Source: Bacteroidia bacterium
GTDB lineage: Bacteria > Bacteroidota > Bacteroidia > Bacteroidales > Azobacteroidaceae
DNA length: 36,784 nucleotides
Assembly (NCBI GenBank): GCA_025999935.1
Contig: BNXY01000025.1
Coordinates: 1 to 36,784, forward strand
Direction of reading: 5' to 3'
Shown: positions 25,552 to 33,225 of the stretch, in pieces
Position numbering within the stretch: position 1 is the stretch's first letter
Layout: every line of letters begins with the position of its first letter
Notes under the pieces: model-generated
What the model saw: only the letters and a program-made list of their open reading frames with translations
Databases searched by the model: none
What the model was told of the DNA's origin: nothing
Made by a program: the position numbers and the translations under genes

Positions 25552-26453
25552 AGATTGAATACAATGTGTTATGGTTAGATGACCAGATAGATGTTTTTAT
25601 TGATGATGAATATGTCGATAAAATCAAAACTCATTTGGAGGAAGAAGGATTTAATGCCAATATCATAACGGTATCAAAATCCGATGACTTTTTCTCACAA
25701 CTGAACGACACCATTGATTTAATCCTCACAGACTACAATATGGCAGGAAAGAATGGTGCTCAGATTGTAGAAGAAGTGAGAAATAAATCCATTTTTACGG
25801 AAATACTGTTTTATACAGCCAGGGCAGATTTACAAAGCCTTGATAAAATTGACAGAATAACCTTTTTACAAACAGATAAAGTTACAGGAGGCACACATCA
25901 CGAAAAAGTAGTTGAAAAAGCAATTAACCTGATTGATTTGACTATTAAGAAATTCCAGCATATCGTAGCTATGCGTGGTATGATAATGCAGGAAGTGAGC
26001 AGTTTAGATGCTCAAATGTTGGATATAGTAACTGAATATTTGCAAAAAAATGATGAGGGTAAGAAACAGCCGATAATTGATAAAGTATTAAATGATTTAA
26101 TAAGTTTTCATAAAGAAAAATTAGAAAAATCAAAAGATTTTAAAGAGAAGAATAAATTTGACAAAGTAGTTAATGACCCTTTGTTATTTTCCTCATCACA
26201 AAGGGCTAGTGCCATTGAAGAAATAATTAATTCGATTGGTATAGAAAACTTTATAAGTGATTTCAAAATAGAAATTATAAAGGTAAGAAATGATTTCGCA
26301 CATGCTGTTTTTGAAAAAGATAATGAAACAGGTAGGGAATATTTTAAAGGGAAAAATGGCGGAATTGACTTTAATGAGCAGAAATGTATTGAAATTCGCA
26401 AGAATATCAATAAGCATAAGCAGAATTTAGATAATTTACAAGGTAAAATATAA
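25548..26453 (+). CDS. Receiver-domain protein with HEPN-like C-terminal domain
   Basis: This 301-residue protein starts with a response-regulator receiver domain (about 1-125): acidic pair D11/D12 (LWLDDQ), phospho-acceptor D62 (ILTDYNMAGKNG), T90 (FYTARAD) and a Lys at 111 that is not followed by the usual Pro. The remaining 175 residues are helical and contain IIKVRNDFAHAVFE. R247-N-D-F-A-H252 fits the R-x4-6-H signature of HEPN RNases, including the polar residue after the Arg. No DNA-binding output domain is seen. The ATG lies within the end of the ATPase gene (ATGA overlap). The probable role is phosphorylation-controlled RNA cleavage or toxin activity downstream of the dual-GHKL protein. 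HEPN domains without RNase activity also exist. Confidence 0.75.
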   Translation: MKIEYNVLWLDDQIDVFIDDEYVDKIKTHLEEEGFNANIITVSKSDDFFSQLNDTIDLILTDYNMAGKNGAQIVEEVRNKSIFTEILFYTARADLQSLDKIDRITFLQTDKVTGGTHHEKVVEKAINLIDLTIKKFQHIVAMRGMIMQEVSSLDAQMLDIVTEYLQKNDEGKKQPIIDKVLNDLISFHKEKLEKSKDFKEKNKFDKVVNDPLLFSSSQRASAIEEIINSIGIENFISDFKIEIIKVRNDFAHAVFEKDNETGREYFKGKNGGIDFNEQKCIEIRKNINKHKQNLDNLQGKI

Positions 26454-26467
26454 ATAATCAAAGTGTT

Positions 26468-26614
26468 ATGATTGAAATACAAGAAATACGGACTACAAAT
26501 ATCCAAGAAATATTTGAAAAACAGGTCTTTCCATTTTGTAGCCGAAAAATGGCAGGCGAGATACAAAATTCCGACGCAGGGCTGTACGCGCTGCGGATAA
26601 CAATTGGACAATAA
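26468..26614 (+). pseudogene. Truncated fifth gene of the island, read-through into an integrase remnant
   Basis: A frame begins MIEIQEIRTTNIQEI 15 bases after the receiver gene. After about 15 codons it runs into sequence that is antisense to the integrase remnant, so the rest up to 26614 is not native. The first codons probably are the start of another island gene cut off by the junction near 26511-26516. Too little is left to identify it. Confidence 0.4.
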
Positions 26615-27158
26615 CACCATTAACCAATGCAGGTTTCAATTTCTTTTCTATCCGCAAATAGAAATCAAAACTTTCGATAAACGGCAAATTCAACTGGCTA
26701 AGCGGAATATCGCTTACATTATATTTCTCTTTAAGAAACTGTTTGAGGTGTTTATCTGTATTGACATATTGCAGGTAACTCGACTGTTTCCTGTCAATAC
26801 CGACACGGGATTGAAACTCCTGCATGATTTCATCGAAAAACACAAGCAGCGTTTTTTGTGCGGTTGCAATGCCTTGAAAAGCGTTTTGACTTCCAACGCG
26901 GAAACTTTTCCGGTACGCTTGAGGATTTTAGAATAATGAGAATGAATCGAAAGGTTAATTTTGTTGATTTCCCTGTTCAATTCGGTTGCAACTCTGCTTT
27001 TGCCGGTTGCTCGCCCTGATTTGACATTCCAAAGCCTTTCATCAACTTTCAGTTTGCTGCTGAATTGGGCAATACTCTTGCCGATAATGATTTTCCCGAC
27101 AATCGGGAAAACCGGATTGTCATTGGTGTTTTGTTAATCAACAAGAACTGTTTTTCAT
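26511..27158 (-). pseudogene. Decayed tyrosine recombinase (integrase), catalytic domain missing
   Basis: Reading the minus strand and allowing frameshifts recovers a phage/transposon-type integrase N-terminus. Landmarks are SSKLKVDERLWNVKSGRA, NLSIHSHYSKILKRTGKVSA, the SAM-like core LKEKYNVSDIPLSQLNLPF and ALRRN. One frameshift lies in an A-run at 26884-26887, where one lost base changes VKNAFQGIATAQ into a wrong frame. Others are needed near 27125 and near 27150. The frame ends at about 26511 after ERPVFQ, before the catalytic R...HxxR...Y domain, which is absent. The possible start is ATG at 27156-27158. It marks the right edge of the defence island and lies directly upstream of the fabD promoter. 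Confidence 0.75.
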
Positions 27159-27183
27159 TTTTCAACCAATTTTTTTACAATTT

Positions 27184-27215
27184 TTTGCACATTTTGCAAT
27201 TACTTTGTACCTTTG
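27184..27215 (+). promoter_or_regulatory. -33/-7 promoter of fabD
   Basis: TTTG (27184-27187) and TACCTTTG (27208-27215) are separated by 20 bases, the standard arrangement. The fabD start at 27242 follows 26 bases later. The promoter begins only about 25 bases beyond the integrase remnant. Confidence 0.7.
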
Positions 27216-27241
27216 CAGCCAATTTCAAAATTTCACTATCT

Positions 27242-28120
27242 ATGAAAGTATATGTTTTCCCCGGGCAAGGGGCGCAATTTGTAGGCATGGGAAAGGATTT
27301 GTATGAAAATTCTCCGCTTGCAAAAGAATTATTCGAAAAGGCAAATGAGATTTTAGGATTCAGAATCACAGATTTAATGTTTGAGGGTACGGATGAAGAC
27401 CTCCGTCAAACCAAAGTTACGCAACCGGCCATATTTTTACATTCGGTTATTTTGGCAAAAACATTGGGGGATGATTTCAAGCCGGAAATGGTTGCCGGTC
27501 ATTCATTGGGGGAATTTTCCGCTTTGGTAGCCGCCAATGCCTTATCGTTTGAAGACGGTTTGAAATTGGTTTACAAAAGGGCTTTGGCCATGCAGAAAGC
27601 TTGCGAAGCCAATCCCGGAACAATGGCTGCCGTACTTGCTTTACCCGACGAAACCGTAGAAGAAATCTGCCGAAAAATTGACGATGTCGTTGTGCCCGCC
27701 AATTACAACTGTCCGGGACAAATTGTCATTTCAGGTACGCTTGCAGGGGTAGATACAGCTTGCGAACAACTATTGGAAGCGGGCGCCAAAAGAGCCTTGA
27801 AGCTTAAAGTGGGCGGCGCTTTCCATTCTCCGTTAATGGAACAGGCCAAAGACGAACTGGCCAAAGCCATCCATACCACCGTTATTAATACGCCTATCTG
27901 TCCGGTTTACCAAAATGCCAGCACTACAGGAGAAACAGATCCTGAAATCATCCAAGCCAACTTGATTGCCCAACTTACCGCGCCGGTCAAATGGACACAA
28001 TCCGTTCAAAATATGATTACCGACGGCGGAAACGATTTTACGGAAGTAGGTCCCGGCAATGTTTTGCAGGGATTAATCAAAAAAATCAACGAAGAAGTCC
28101 AAGTACAGGGAATATCTTAG
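27242..28120 (+). CDS. fabD: Malonyl-CoA:acyl carrier protein transacylase
   Basis: This 292-residue enzyme transfers malonyl groups from CoA to acyl carrier protein in fatty acid synthesis. The N-terminal FPGQGAQFVGMG, the nucleophile elbow GHSLGEFSALVAA with its Ser, the Q-rich oxyanion region (TQPAIFLHS) and the catalytic-His region GGAFHSPLM are all present. The frame is open back to 27065. That extension is integrase debris and lies before the promoter's -7 box, so the ATG at 27242 is the start. Length is typical. It is a single gene in this window. Confidence 0.96.
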   Translation: MKVYVFPGQGAQFVGMGKDLYENSPLAKELFEKANEILGFRITDLMFEGTDEDLRQTKVTQPAIFLHSVILAKTLGDDFKPEMVAGHSLGEFSALVAANALSFEDGLKLVYKRALAMQKACEANPGTMAAVLALPDETVEEICRKIDDVVVPANYNCPGQIVISGTLAGVDTACEQLLEAGAKRALKLKVGGAFHSPLMEQAKDELAKAIHTTVINTPICPVYQNASTTGETDPEIIQANLIAQLTAPVKWTQSVQNMITDGGNDFTEVGPGNVLQGLIKKINEEVQVQGIS

Positions 28121-28275
28121 TTGGTAACGACTTATGATGCAATATAATTTGTTTAACAAGAATGTTTTGTTTTGTTTGGCTCACGGATGAGATTTATAAG
28201 TATTATCTAAGTCACTAAGAATTTATCCGTTTTCTTTAATTAAAAACAAAAAAAAGAACTTTTTTGATAGTTTTT

Positions 28276-28308
28276 AAACCTTTTTTCTCAATATAATATG
28301 TAATATTG
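28276..28308 (+). promoter_or_regulatory. Shared motif AAACC-N20-TAATATTG upstream of the hybrid regulator gene
   Basis: AAACC (28276-28280) is followed after 20 bases by TAATATTG (28301-28308), 18 bases before the start of the regulator gene. TAATATTG is a near match to the -7 consensus, and AAACC occupies the position normally held by the TTTG -33 element. The same arrangement occurs upstream of the kinase operon at 30057-30089. This suggests an activator site replacing the -33 box. Confidence 0.5.
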
Positions 28309-28326
28309 TAGTCTGAAAAATAAGGT

Positions 28327-30003
28327 ATGTTAAATTTATATTCCATCCTGCCGCCGCTTCTTTCGTTACCGGCTAATATATTTACCATCTCCACCCGTCA
28401 TCTGACTCTGGGAGATGGCTTGAAGATTATTTTGGGCTTCCTGTTCATTTTTCTGATTATTCAATATGTCCGGCATATCATTGCGGAACACAAATCGCAA
28501 AAAAGGATTCGTTTTTTCATGAACATTACCCATGAAATCCTCACGCCAATATCATTGATAAAAGCGCCTTTAGATGAATTAGAAACCATAGAAGCATTAT
28601 CGGGAAGGGGAAAGAAATTGCTTGCGGTTGCAACGGATAACGCCGACAAATTGTTTGTATTGATTACCCAATTGCTTGACCTTCAGAAAGTAGATATGAA
28701 AGTAGAGAAACTGAATATTACCAAACAGGATATTTACTACTACATACAGGAAAAAATAATTGCTTTTCGAACCTTAGCTGCACAAAAAGGAATTGATTTG
28801 CATTTAGATGCAAATCCTGATTTTCAGGAAGTCTGGTTTGACCGGGATATTATGGATAAAATTATCAATAATCTGCTCTCCAATGCAATTAAATATACGG
28901 CGGAAGGGGCGGTTTTCGTTACGGTCGAAGAACAGGGAAACAAGTGGTCTATAGAAATACGGGATACGGGAATTGGCATCCCTGAAAATGAGCAGAAATA
29001 TATATTCAAAAGATATTATCGGGCAGGGAATGCCATCAATTCCAACGAAAGCGGTTCTGGGATTGGTTTGCTGCTGACCAAAAAACTCGTTCAATTGCTT
29101 CAGGGGAATATTATTTTTTCGAGTACGGAAAATGCAGGCTCTACTTTTGTATTGACCTTTCCGCTCAATGTAAATGCTCCCCTGCCTGCCGGAAAAAATT
29201 CCTTGAAACCGACAACGGCAATGGAAGAAACGCCCGATGCTTCTGATACTCCACCGGAAAAAAACGTTTTATTATTAGCAGAAGACAACAATGACATGCG
29301 GGAATATTTGACCGAAAGTCTGGCGAATGAATATCGGGTAATCAGCGTAACCGATGGCGCCAAACTCTTGGAAACGGCCAAAGAAGTGAACCCGGACATT
29401 ATCATCTCCGACATTCTGATGCCGGAGTTGCGCGGGGATGAGGTTTGCCGGATATTGAAATCGTCGATGGAAACGAGCCATATTCCTTTTATTTTATTGT
29501 CGGCTTTGAGTGAAAAAGAAAACGTCATACTCGGATTGGAAGCCGGAGCCAACGACTACATCATCAAACCGTTCGACTTTAGCGTGTTGAAAGCCCGGAT
29601 ACGGAATATTATTCAAAGCCGGGAACAATTGAGAAAAACGGTGCTCTCTACCGAACCGGATTTGGAAGATATGGATTACGTCAATCAATTGGACAAACTT
29701 TTTCTCGATAAAGTCATTCAAATTATTGAAAAAGAGTTAGGAAACCCGGAATTTTCCATCAATGAACTTTGCCGGATGTTGGCAATGAGCCGTACTTCGG
29801 TGTACAATAAAATGAAAACGCTAACCAATCAGGCGCCGAACGATTTCATTCGCATTATTCGCCTGAACAAATCAAAAGAGCTTTTAAAATCTAAAAAATA
29901 TACCATTGCAGAGATCTCGGATGCGGTTGGATTTTCCGACCCCAAATATTTCAGTACGAGTTTCAAGAAACAATTTGGGGTTAGCCCCAGCAAATTGTTA
30001 TAA
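28327..30003 (+). CDS. Hybrid two-component regulator lacking a periplasmic sensor
   Basis: This 558-residue protein has one membrane segment (about 33-50), then a HisKA domain with H69 (ITHEILTP), an HATPase domain (NNLLSNAIKY, DTGIGIP, ESGSGIGLLLTKK), a receiver domain (AEDNN at 319-323, phospho-acceptor D362, K414) and an AraC-type HTH (about 455-558). Classical hybrid two-component systems of Bacteroidota have about 1,300 residues with a large periplasmic beta-propeller sensor. Here that part is absent and only about 30 residues precede the membrane segment. It could respond to a partner protein or sense within the membrane. It sits upstream of the amino-sugar genes and shares a promoter motif with them, so it is the likely regulator of that operon and of itself. 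Confidence 0.9.
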   Translation: MLNLYSILPPLLSLPANIFTISTRHLTLGDGLKIILGFLFIFLIIQYVRHIIAEHKSQKRIRFFMNITHEILTPISLIKAPLDELETIEALSGRGKKLLAVATDNADKLFVLITQLLDLQKVDMKVEKLNITKQDIYYYIQEKIIAFRTLAAQKGIDLHLDANPDFQEVWFDRDIMDKIINNLLSNAIKYTAEGAVFVTVEEQGNKWSIEIRDTGIGIPENEQKYIFKRYYRAGNAINSNESGSGIGLLLTKKLVQLLQGNIIFSSTENAGSTFVLTFPLNVNAPLPAGKNSLKPTTAMEETPDASDTPPEKNVLLLAEDNNDMREYLTESLANEYRVISVTDGAKLLETAKEVNPDIIISDILMPELRGDEVCRILKSSMETSHIPFILLSALSEKENVILGLEAGANDYIIKPFDFSVLKARIRNIIQSREQLRKTVLSTEPDLEDMDYVNQLDKLFLDKVIQIIEKELGNPEFSINELCRMLAMSRTSVYNKMKTLTNQAPNDFIRIIRLNKSKELLKSKKYTIAEISDAVGFSDPKYFSTSFKKQFGVSPSKLL

Positions 30004-30035
30004 TTTCCCTGTAATTTAATTATTCGACAGATTTT

Positions 30036-30089
30036 AAACCTTTTTTGTTAATTATTAAACCTGATTGAGAAAGATAGTGAGTAATATTG
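30036..30089 (+). promoter_or_regulatory. Tandem AAACC sites and TAATATTG upstream of the amino-sugar operon
   Basis: AAACC occurs at 30036-30040 and 30057-30061, 21 bases apart, which is two helical turns. The downstream copy is 20 bases before TAATATTG (30082-30089). Direct repeats on one face of the helix next to the promoter are typical of AraC-type activators, such as the output domain of the regulator just upstream. The kinase gene starts 31 bases downstream. Confidence 0.5.
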
Positions 30090-30120
30090 CAATTTAAATA
30101 AATATATCAAATAAAATAGT

Positions 30121-31062
30121 ATGGAAACATATTTGGGCTTGGATTTAGGTGGAACTAAATTATTAATCGGAGAATTGGATCGTTGTGGAAATATCCTGAA
30201 ATATAAGAAATATGATTCGGGGTTTTTTAACCAGCAAGCCGCATTAGAAATTATTAAGGAGTCGTTAGACGATTATGTACAGACTGTTGGCTGGACAGGA
30301 GATAAGCCGGTAGCAATGGGCGTTGGTTTAATTGGGCGAGTAGATACGGTGAGCGGTATTTGGTTGCAGATAGACCCGACAAGAACGCATCCCGTACCCT
30401 TGGCGAAAGAGTTATCGAATCTTTACGGCATTCCGTGCCACATCGACAATGACGTGAAGGCTGCCACCCGTGCCGAACGGGTCTTTGGATTCGGACAAAT
30501 CTCCAAGAATTTCATATACGTTAATGTAGGAACCGGAATTGCTGCGAGTTTTGTCGTGAACGGAAGGCAGATAAGGGGCAGTCATTTCAATGCCGGAGAA
30601 GTAGGTCACACGCAGGTAGGCGTCAATGTCGGCATCAAATGCGGTTGCGGCCGGATGGATTGCGTGGAACTGATTGCTTCGGGGATTGGATTTGACCGGT
30701 GCGCCCGTTTGCTCTGCAAAGATTATGAAACCAATCTTCAAATTCCGGAAGATATTGCCAACCGGGTGCAGGTGAAAGACATTTTTACCTTGAGTCAAAA
30801 AGGCGACCCGCTTTGCGTGCAGTTGGTTGAAAATGCAACGCAGGCATTGGCGAATCTCATTATGAATTTGGTGCGGGTCAGCGATCCGGACACCGTGGTC
30901 TTGGGCGGCGGAATTGTATCGGATGGATTTTTCCATACCAAAGTATTGGAAAAATTGAATGCGACGACCATTCGATTTGTTACCAACGGCGTGGTTATTA
31001 CCAAACTGAATCCGGATTTTATCGGCCTGATGGGCGCCGGTGCAGTAGCAATGAATGTCTAA
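30121..31062 (+). CDS. ROK-family sugar kinase
   Basis: This 313-residue protein is a ROK kinase that phosphorylates a hexose or amino sugar at C6 with ATP. It has the ATP loop LGLDLGGTK, the catalytic D111 (HIDNDVKAA), the phosphate loop VNVGTGIAASF and the ROK zinc site H163, C174, C176 and C181 (GHTQVG and CGCGRMDC). There is no HTH domain, so it is an enzyme rather than a ROK repressor. The isomerase gene begins 19 bases after its stop. Its place before an amino-sugar-phosphate isomerase and a sugar transporter points to N-acetylglucosamine or a related amino sugar as substrate, but glucose is possible. Confidence 0.9.
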   Translation: METYLGLDLGGTKLLIGELDRCGNILKYKKYDSGFFNQQAALEIIKESLDDYVQTVGWTGDKPVAMGVGLIGRVDTVSGIWLQIDPTRTHPVPLAKELSNLYGIPCHIDNDVKAATRAERVFGFGQISKNFIYVNVGTGIAASFVVNGRQIRGSHFNAGEVGHTQVGVNVGIKCGCGRMDCVELIASGIGFDRCARLLCKDYETNLQIPEDIANRVQVKDIFTLSQKGDPLCVQLVENATQALANLIMNLVRVSDPDTVVLGGGIVSDGFFHTKVLEKLNATTIRFVTNGVVITKLNPDFIGLMGAGAVAMNV

Positions 31063-31081
31063 TCTCAAAAATTTATACATC

Positions 31082-31813
31082 ATGATAAACATTACCATTG
31101 CAAAGAATGAAGCGGAATTTGACAGCTTGGCGGCTTGGCGGGTAATCCATGAAATAGGAAACAATCCCCAAGCGGTTATCGGATTATCAACCGGGAAAAC
31201 AACCAAGAACATGCACGCTATTATTGGGCGAATTTATCAGGAATATCCGTTCGATGTGTCCGGAATTACGCTGTTTGGCGTGGACGAAGTGACCAATGTT
31301 CCCAGAGAATATAAAGGTGCGTGTTATACCATGTTAAAGACACAGATTATTGATGCGCTCGGAATAACGGAAGAGAATTTTATCATGCCGCCCACTATTT
31401 CCGGCGATTGGACAAAAGATTGTCGCCTGTTTACGGAAAAATTAGCAGCGAGAGGCGGTATCGATTTACAGATATTGGGTTTGGGGGAAAACGGGCATCT
31501 TGGATTTAATCAACCCGGCACGCCTTTTGAAAGTGAAACATATATCTCAAAAATGGATGAAGTATTGGAAGCCCGCATCCGAAAAGAAACCAATACGCCG
31601 CCGGAAAAGGAATTGGGCGGATTAACGCTGGGCATCAAGAATATCATGCACGCCCGCAAAATCGTGTTGGTTGCCAAAGGCGCTTCCAAAGCAGCGATTG
31701 TCGAGAAAATCCTGCGCGGGCCTATCACGACCGACGTTCCGGGATCGGTATTGCAACTTCATCCCAACTGTGAGTTTTTATTGGACGAAGCATCCGCAAA
31801 ATACATTATCTAA
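31082..31813 (+). CDS. NagB/AgaI-family amino-sugar-phosphate isomerase/deaminase
   Basis: This 243-residue protein belongs to the glucosamine/galactosamine-6-phosphate isomerase family, which converts an amino-sugar phosphate into a ketose phosphate plus ammonia. Landmarks are GLSTGKTT, FGVDEV (D68) and GLGENGHLGFNQPG. Against E. coli NagB (D72, D141, H143, E148), D68 and H139 are kept while D141 becomes N137 and E148 becomes Q144. The AgaI-like branch also has Asn at the first site, but from memory it keeps Glu at the second. The frame is open back to 31055 inside the kinase gene. The ATG at 31082 is preferred because the conserved fold starts there and the overlap is avoided. A FucP-type transporter follows 24 bases downstream. 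Confidence 0.82.
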   Translation: MINITIAKNEAEFDSLAAWRVIHEIGNNPQAVIGLSTGKTTKNMHAIIGRIYQEYPFDVSGITLFGVDEVTNVPREYKGACYTMLKTQIIDALGITEENFIMPPTISGDWTKDCRLFTEKLAARGGIDLQILGLGENGHLGFNQPGTPFESETYISKMDEVLEARIRKETNTPPEKELGGLTLGIKNIMHARKIVLVAKGASKAAIVEKILRGPITTDVPGSVLQLHPNCEFLLDEASAKYII

Positions 31814-31837
31814 CAGTTAAATATAATAACGAATAAC

Positions 31838-33097
31838 ATGACACAACAAAGTAAACAAACGAATTATGTAGGCCCATTTATTACCTTGGTCTTTCTGTTT
31901 TTTATCGTCGGTTTTTTAACCACGGCAAATACCCAATTTCAGGGGCCTCTGAAAGAAGCATTTTTGGAAGGCGTGGGCGATTTTAAAAACACCTTTGCCA
32001 CATTAATCACTTTCTCGTGGTTTCTGGCTTATCCGATTTTCGGCGGGGTTGGTTCGGCATGGATAAGCAAATACGGCTATAAAGGGACACTCATCCGCGC
32101 GCTCTTTATCATGATTTTGGGATTGGGATTTTTCTTCCTATCCTCTTGGTTTACGGTGCAATATCCGGATGCGAACATTCATTTCGGTTCGATTGTCGTT
32201 CCGTTTGGATTCTTTATTTTTCTTTTGGGTTCATTTGTTGTAGGCGGAGCGGCAACTATACTTCAAGTGGTAATTAATCCGTATTTGACGGCTTGTTATG
32301 TAAAAGGCACACAGCCGGTTCAGCGGTTGGCCATCGGCGGTTCAGCCAATTCGGTGGGTACGACTATCGCTCCGTTTTTTGTTACCGGAATTGTATTCGG
32401 CGGTTTAGCCATGGAAGACATACAGGTAAGTCAATTGATGACTCCGTTTTTTTCATTGATGGTCATCGTGCTGTTGATTGTCGGTGTTTTGTTCAAATTA
32501 TCCATGCCGGATATTGAAGGGACAAAGGCGGAAGCGGGCGAGAAGTTAGAGAAGAGCGTTTGGTCTTTCAGCCATTTGACGTTGGGTGTTATTGCAATTT
32601 TCTTTTACGTAGGCGTAGAAGTTTGTATCGGCGCCAATATCAATCTCTATGCCATTGAGCAGCAATTCGCCAGTCCGGCATTATTAGCTACTTTGTATTG
32701 GGGCGGCATGCTTATCGGTCGATTGGTAGGCAGTTCGTTAAGAACAGTTCCACCTCGCGTACAGTTGGTTACAACCACGGTTTCGGCCACTGTACTTACC
32801 TTATTGGCGATTGGATTGAATAATCCATGGTTATTGGCGGGAGTAGGTTTATTTCATTCCATCATGTGGGGCGCTATCTTTACCTTATCGGTTGCAAAAT
32901 TGGGAAAATACACTTCCGTAGCCTCCGGGGTATTTATGATTGGCGTAGTGGGCGGAGCGATTCTTCCCCTCGTGCAAGGGATGTTCGCCGATGCAATGAG
33001 CGGCTGGCGATGGTCTTGGTTTATCGTTATTTTCGGCGAGTTATTTATGTTGTATTATGCCTTGGTCGGTTCAAGGGTTCGCCAAACTGCCGAATAA
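31838..33097 (+). CDS. FucP-type sugar:proton symporter (MFS)
   Basis: This 419-residue integral membrane protein has about twelve hydrophobic segments and matches the FucP/GluP-type branch of the major facilitator superfamily. Supporting blocks are GFLTTANTQFQGPLKEAF in the first segment and loop, NPYLTACYVKGTQPVQRLAI after the fourth, and FYVGVEVCIGANINLYAIEQ. These transporters import fucose, glucose, galactose or N-acetylglucosamine with protons. It is the third gene of the amino-sugar operon, 24 bases after the isomerase, so an amino sugar is the most likely cargo. Confidence 0.88.
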   Translation: MTQQSKQTNYVGPFITLVFLFFIVGFLTTANTQFQGPLKEAFLEGVGDFKNTFATLITFSWFLAYPIFGGVGSAWISKYGYKGTLIRALFIMILGLGFFFLSSWFTVQYPDANIHFGSIVVPFGFFIFLLGSFVVGGAATILQVVINPYLTACYVKGTQPVQRLAIGGSANSVGTTIAPFFVTGIVFGGLAMEDIQVSQLMTPFFSLMVIVLLIVGVLFKLSMPDIEGTKAEAGEKLEKSVWSFSHLTLGVIAIFFYVGVEVCIGANINLYAIEQQFASPALLATLYWGGMLIGRLVGSSLRTVPPRVQLVTTTVSATVLTLLAIGLNNPWLLAGVGLFHSIMWGAIFTLSVAKLGKYTSVASGVFMIGVVGGAILPLVQGMFADAMSGWRWSWFIVIFGELFMLYYALVGSRVRQTAE

Positions 33098-33144
33098 AAA
33101 AAACGACAATAAATAAAGTACGCCTAAAAATCCTATTAATCATC

Positions 33145-33186
33145 ATGAAACCCGCATGCAAAAATTGCACCAAAGAGCATGATTAG
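33145..33186 (+). other. 13-residue mini-ORF with a CxxC motif
   Basis: ATG at 33145 encodes MKPACKNCTKEHD and ends in TAG at 33184-33186, followed at once by another ATG at 33187 in the same frame. It is embedded in a hairpin. It may be a leader peptide for the following secreted-protein gene, or chance. No promoter was seen directly upstream. Confidence 0.3.
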
Positions 33187-33195
33187 ATGCGGGTT
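33149..33195 (+). terminator. Hairpin after the transporter gene
   Basis: AACCCGCAT (33149-33157) pairs perfectly with ATGCGGGTT (33187-33195) over 9 bases with a 29-base loop. ATGC (33156-33159) can also pair with GCAT (33177-33180) to make a smaller competing hairpin. No T-run follows, so it is either a weak terminator or a regulatory structure. Confidence 0.4.
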
Positions 33196-33225
33196 CCATG
33201 GTTCCATAAAAAACAAAATAATCAC

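Noticed and set aside
26286..26303. Reading the receiver protein as an ordinary transcriptional response regulator
   Set aside because: No helix-turn-helix can be found in the C-terminal 175 residues, and the R-x4-H motif fits HEPN better.
20790..26453. A complete classical type II restriction-modification system
   Set aside because: The methyltransferase is intact, but the only nuclease-like gene is an internally deleted remnant, and two signalling-type genes sit in the same operon, which the classical layout does not explain.
27065..27241. Upstream extension of fabD by 59 codons
   Set aside because: It lies ahead of the fabD promoter, reads antisense integrase debris, and has no counterpart in the FabD family.
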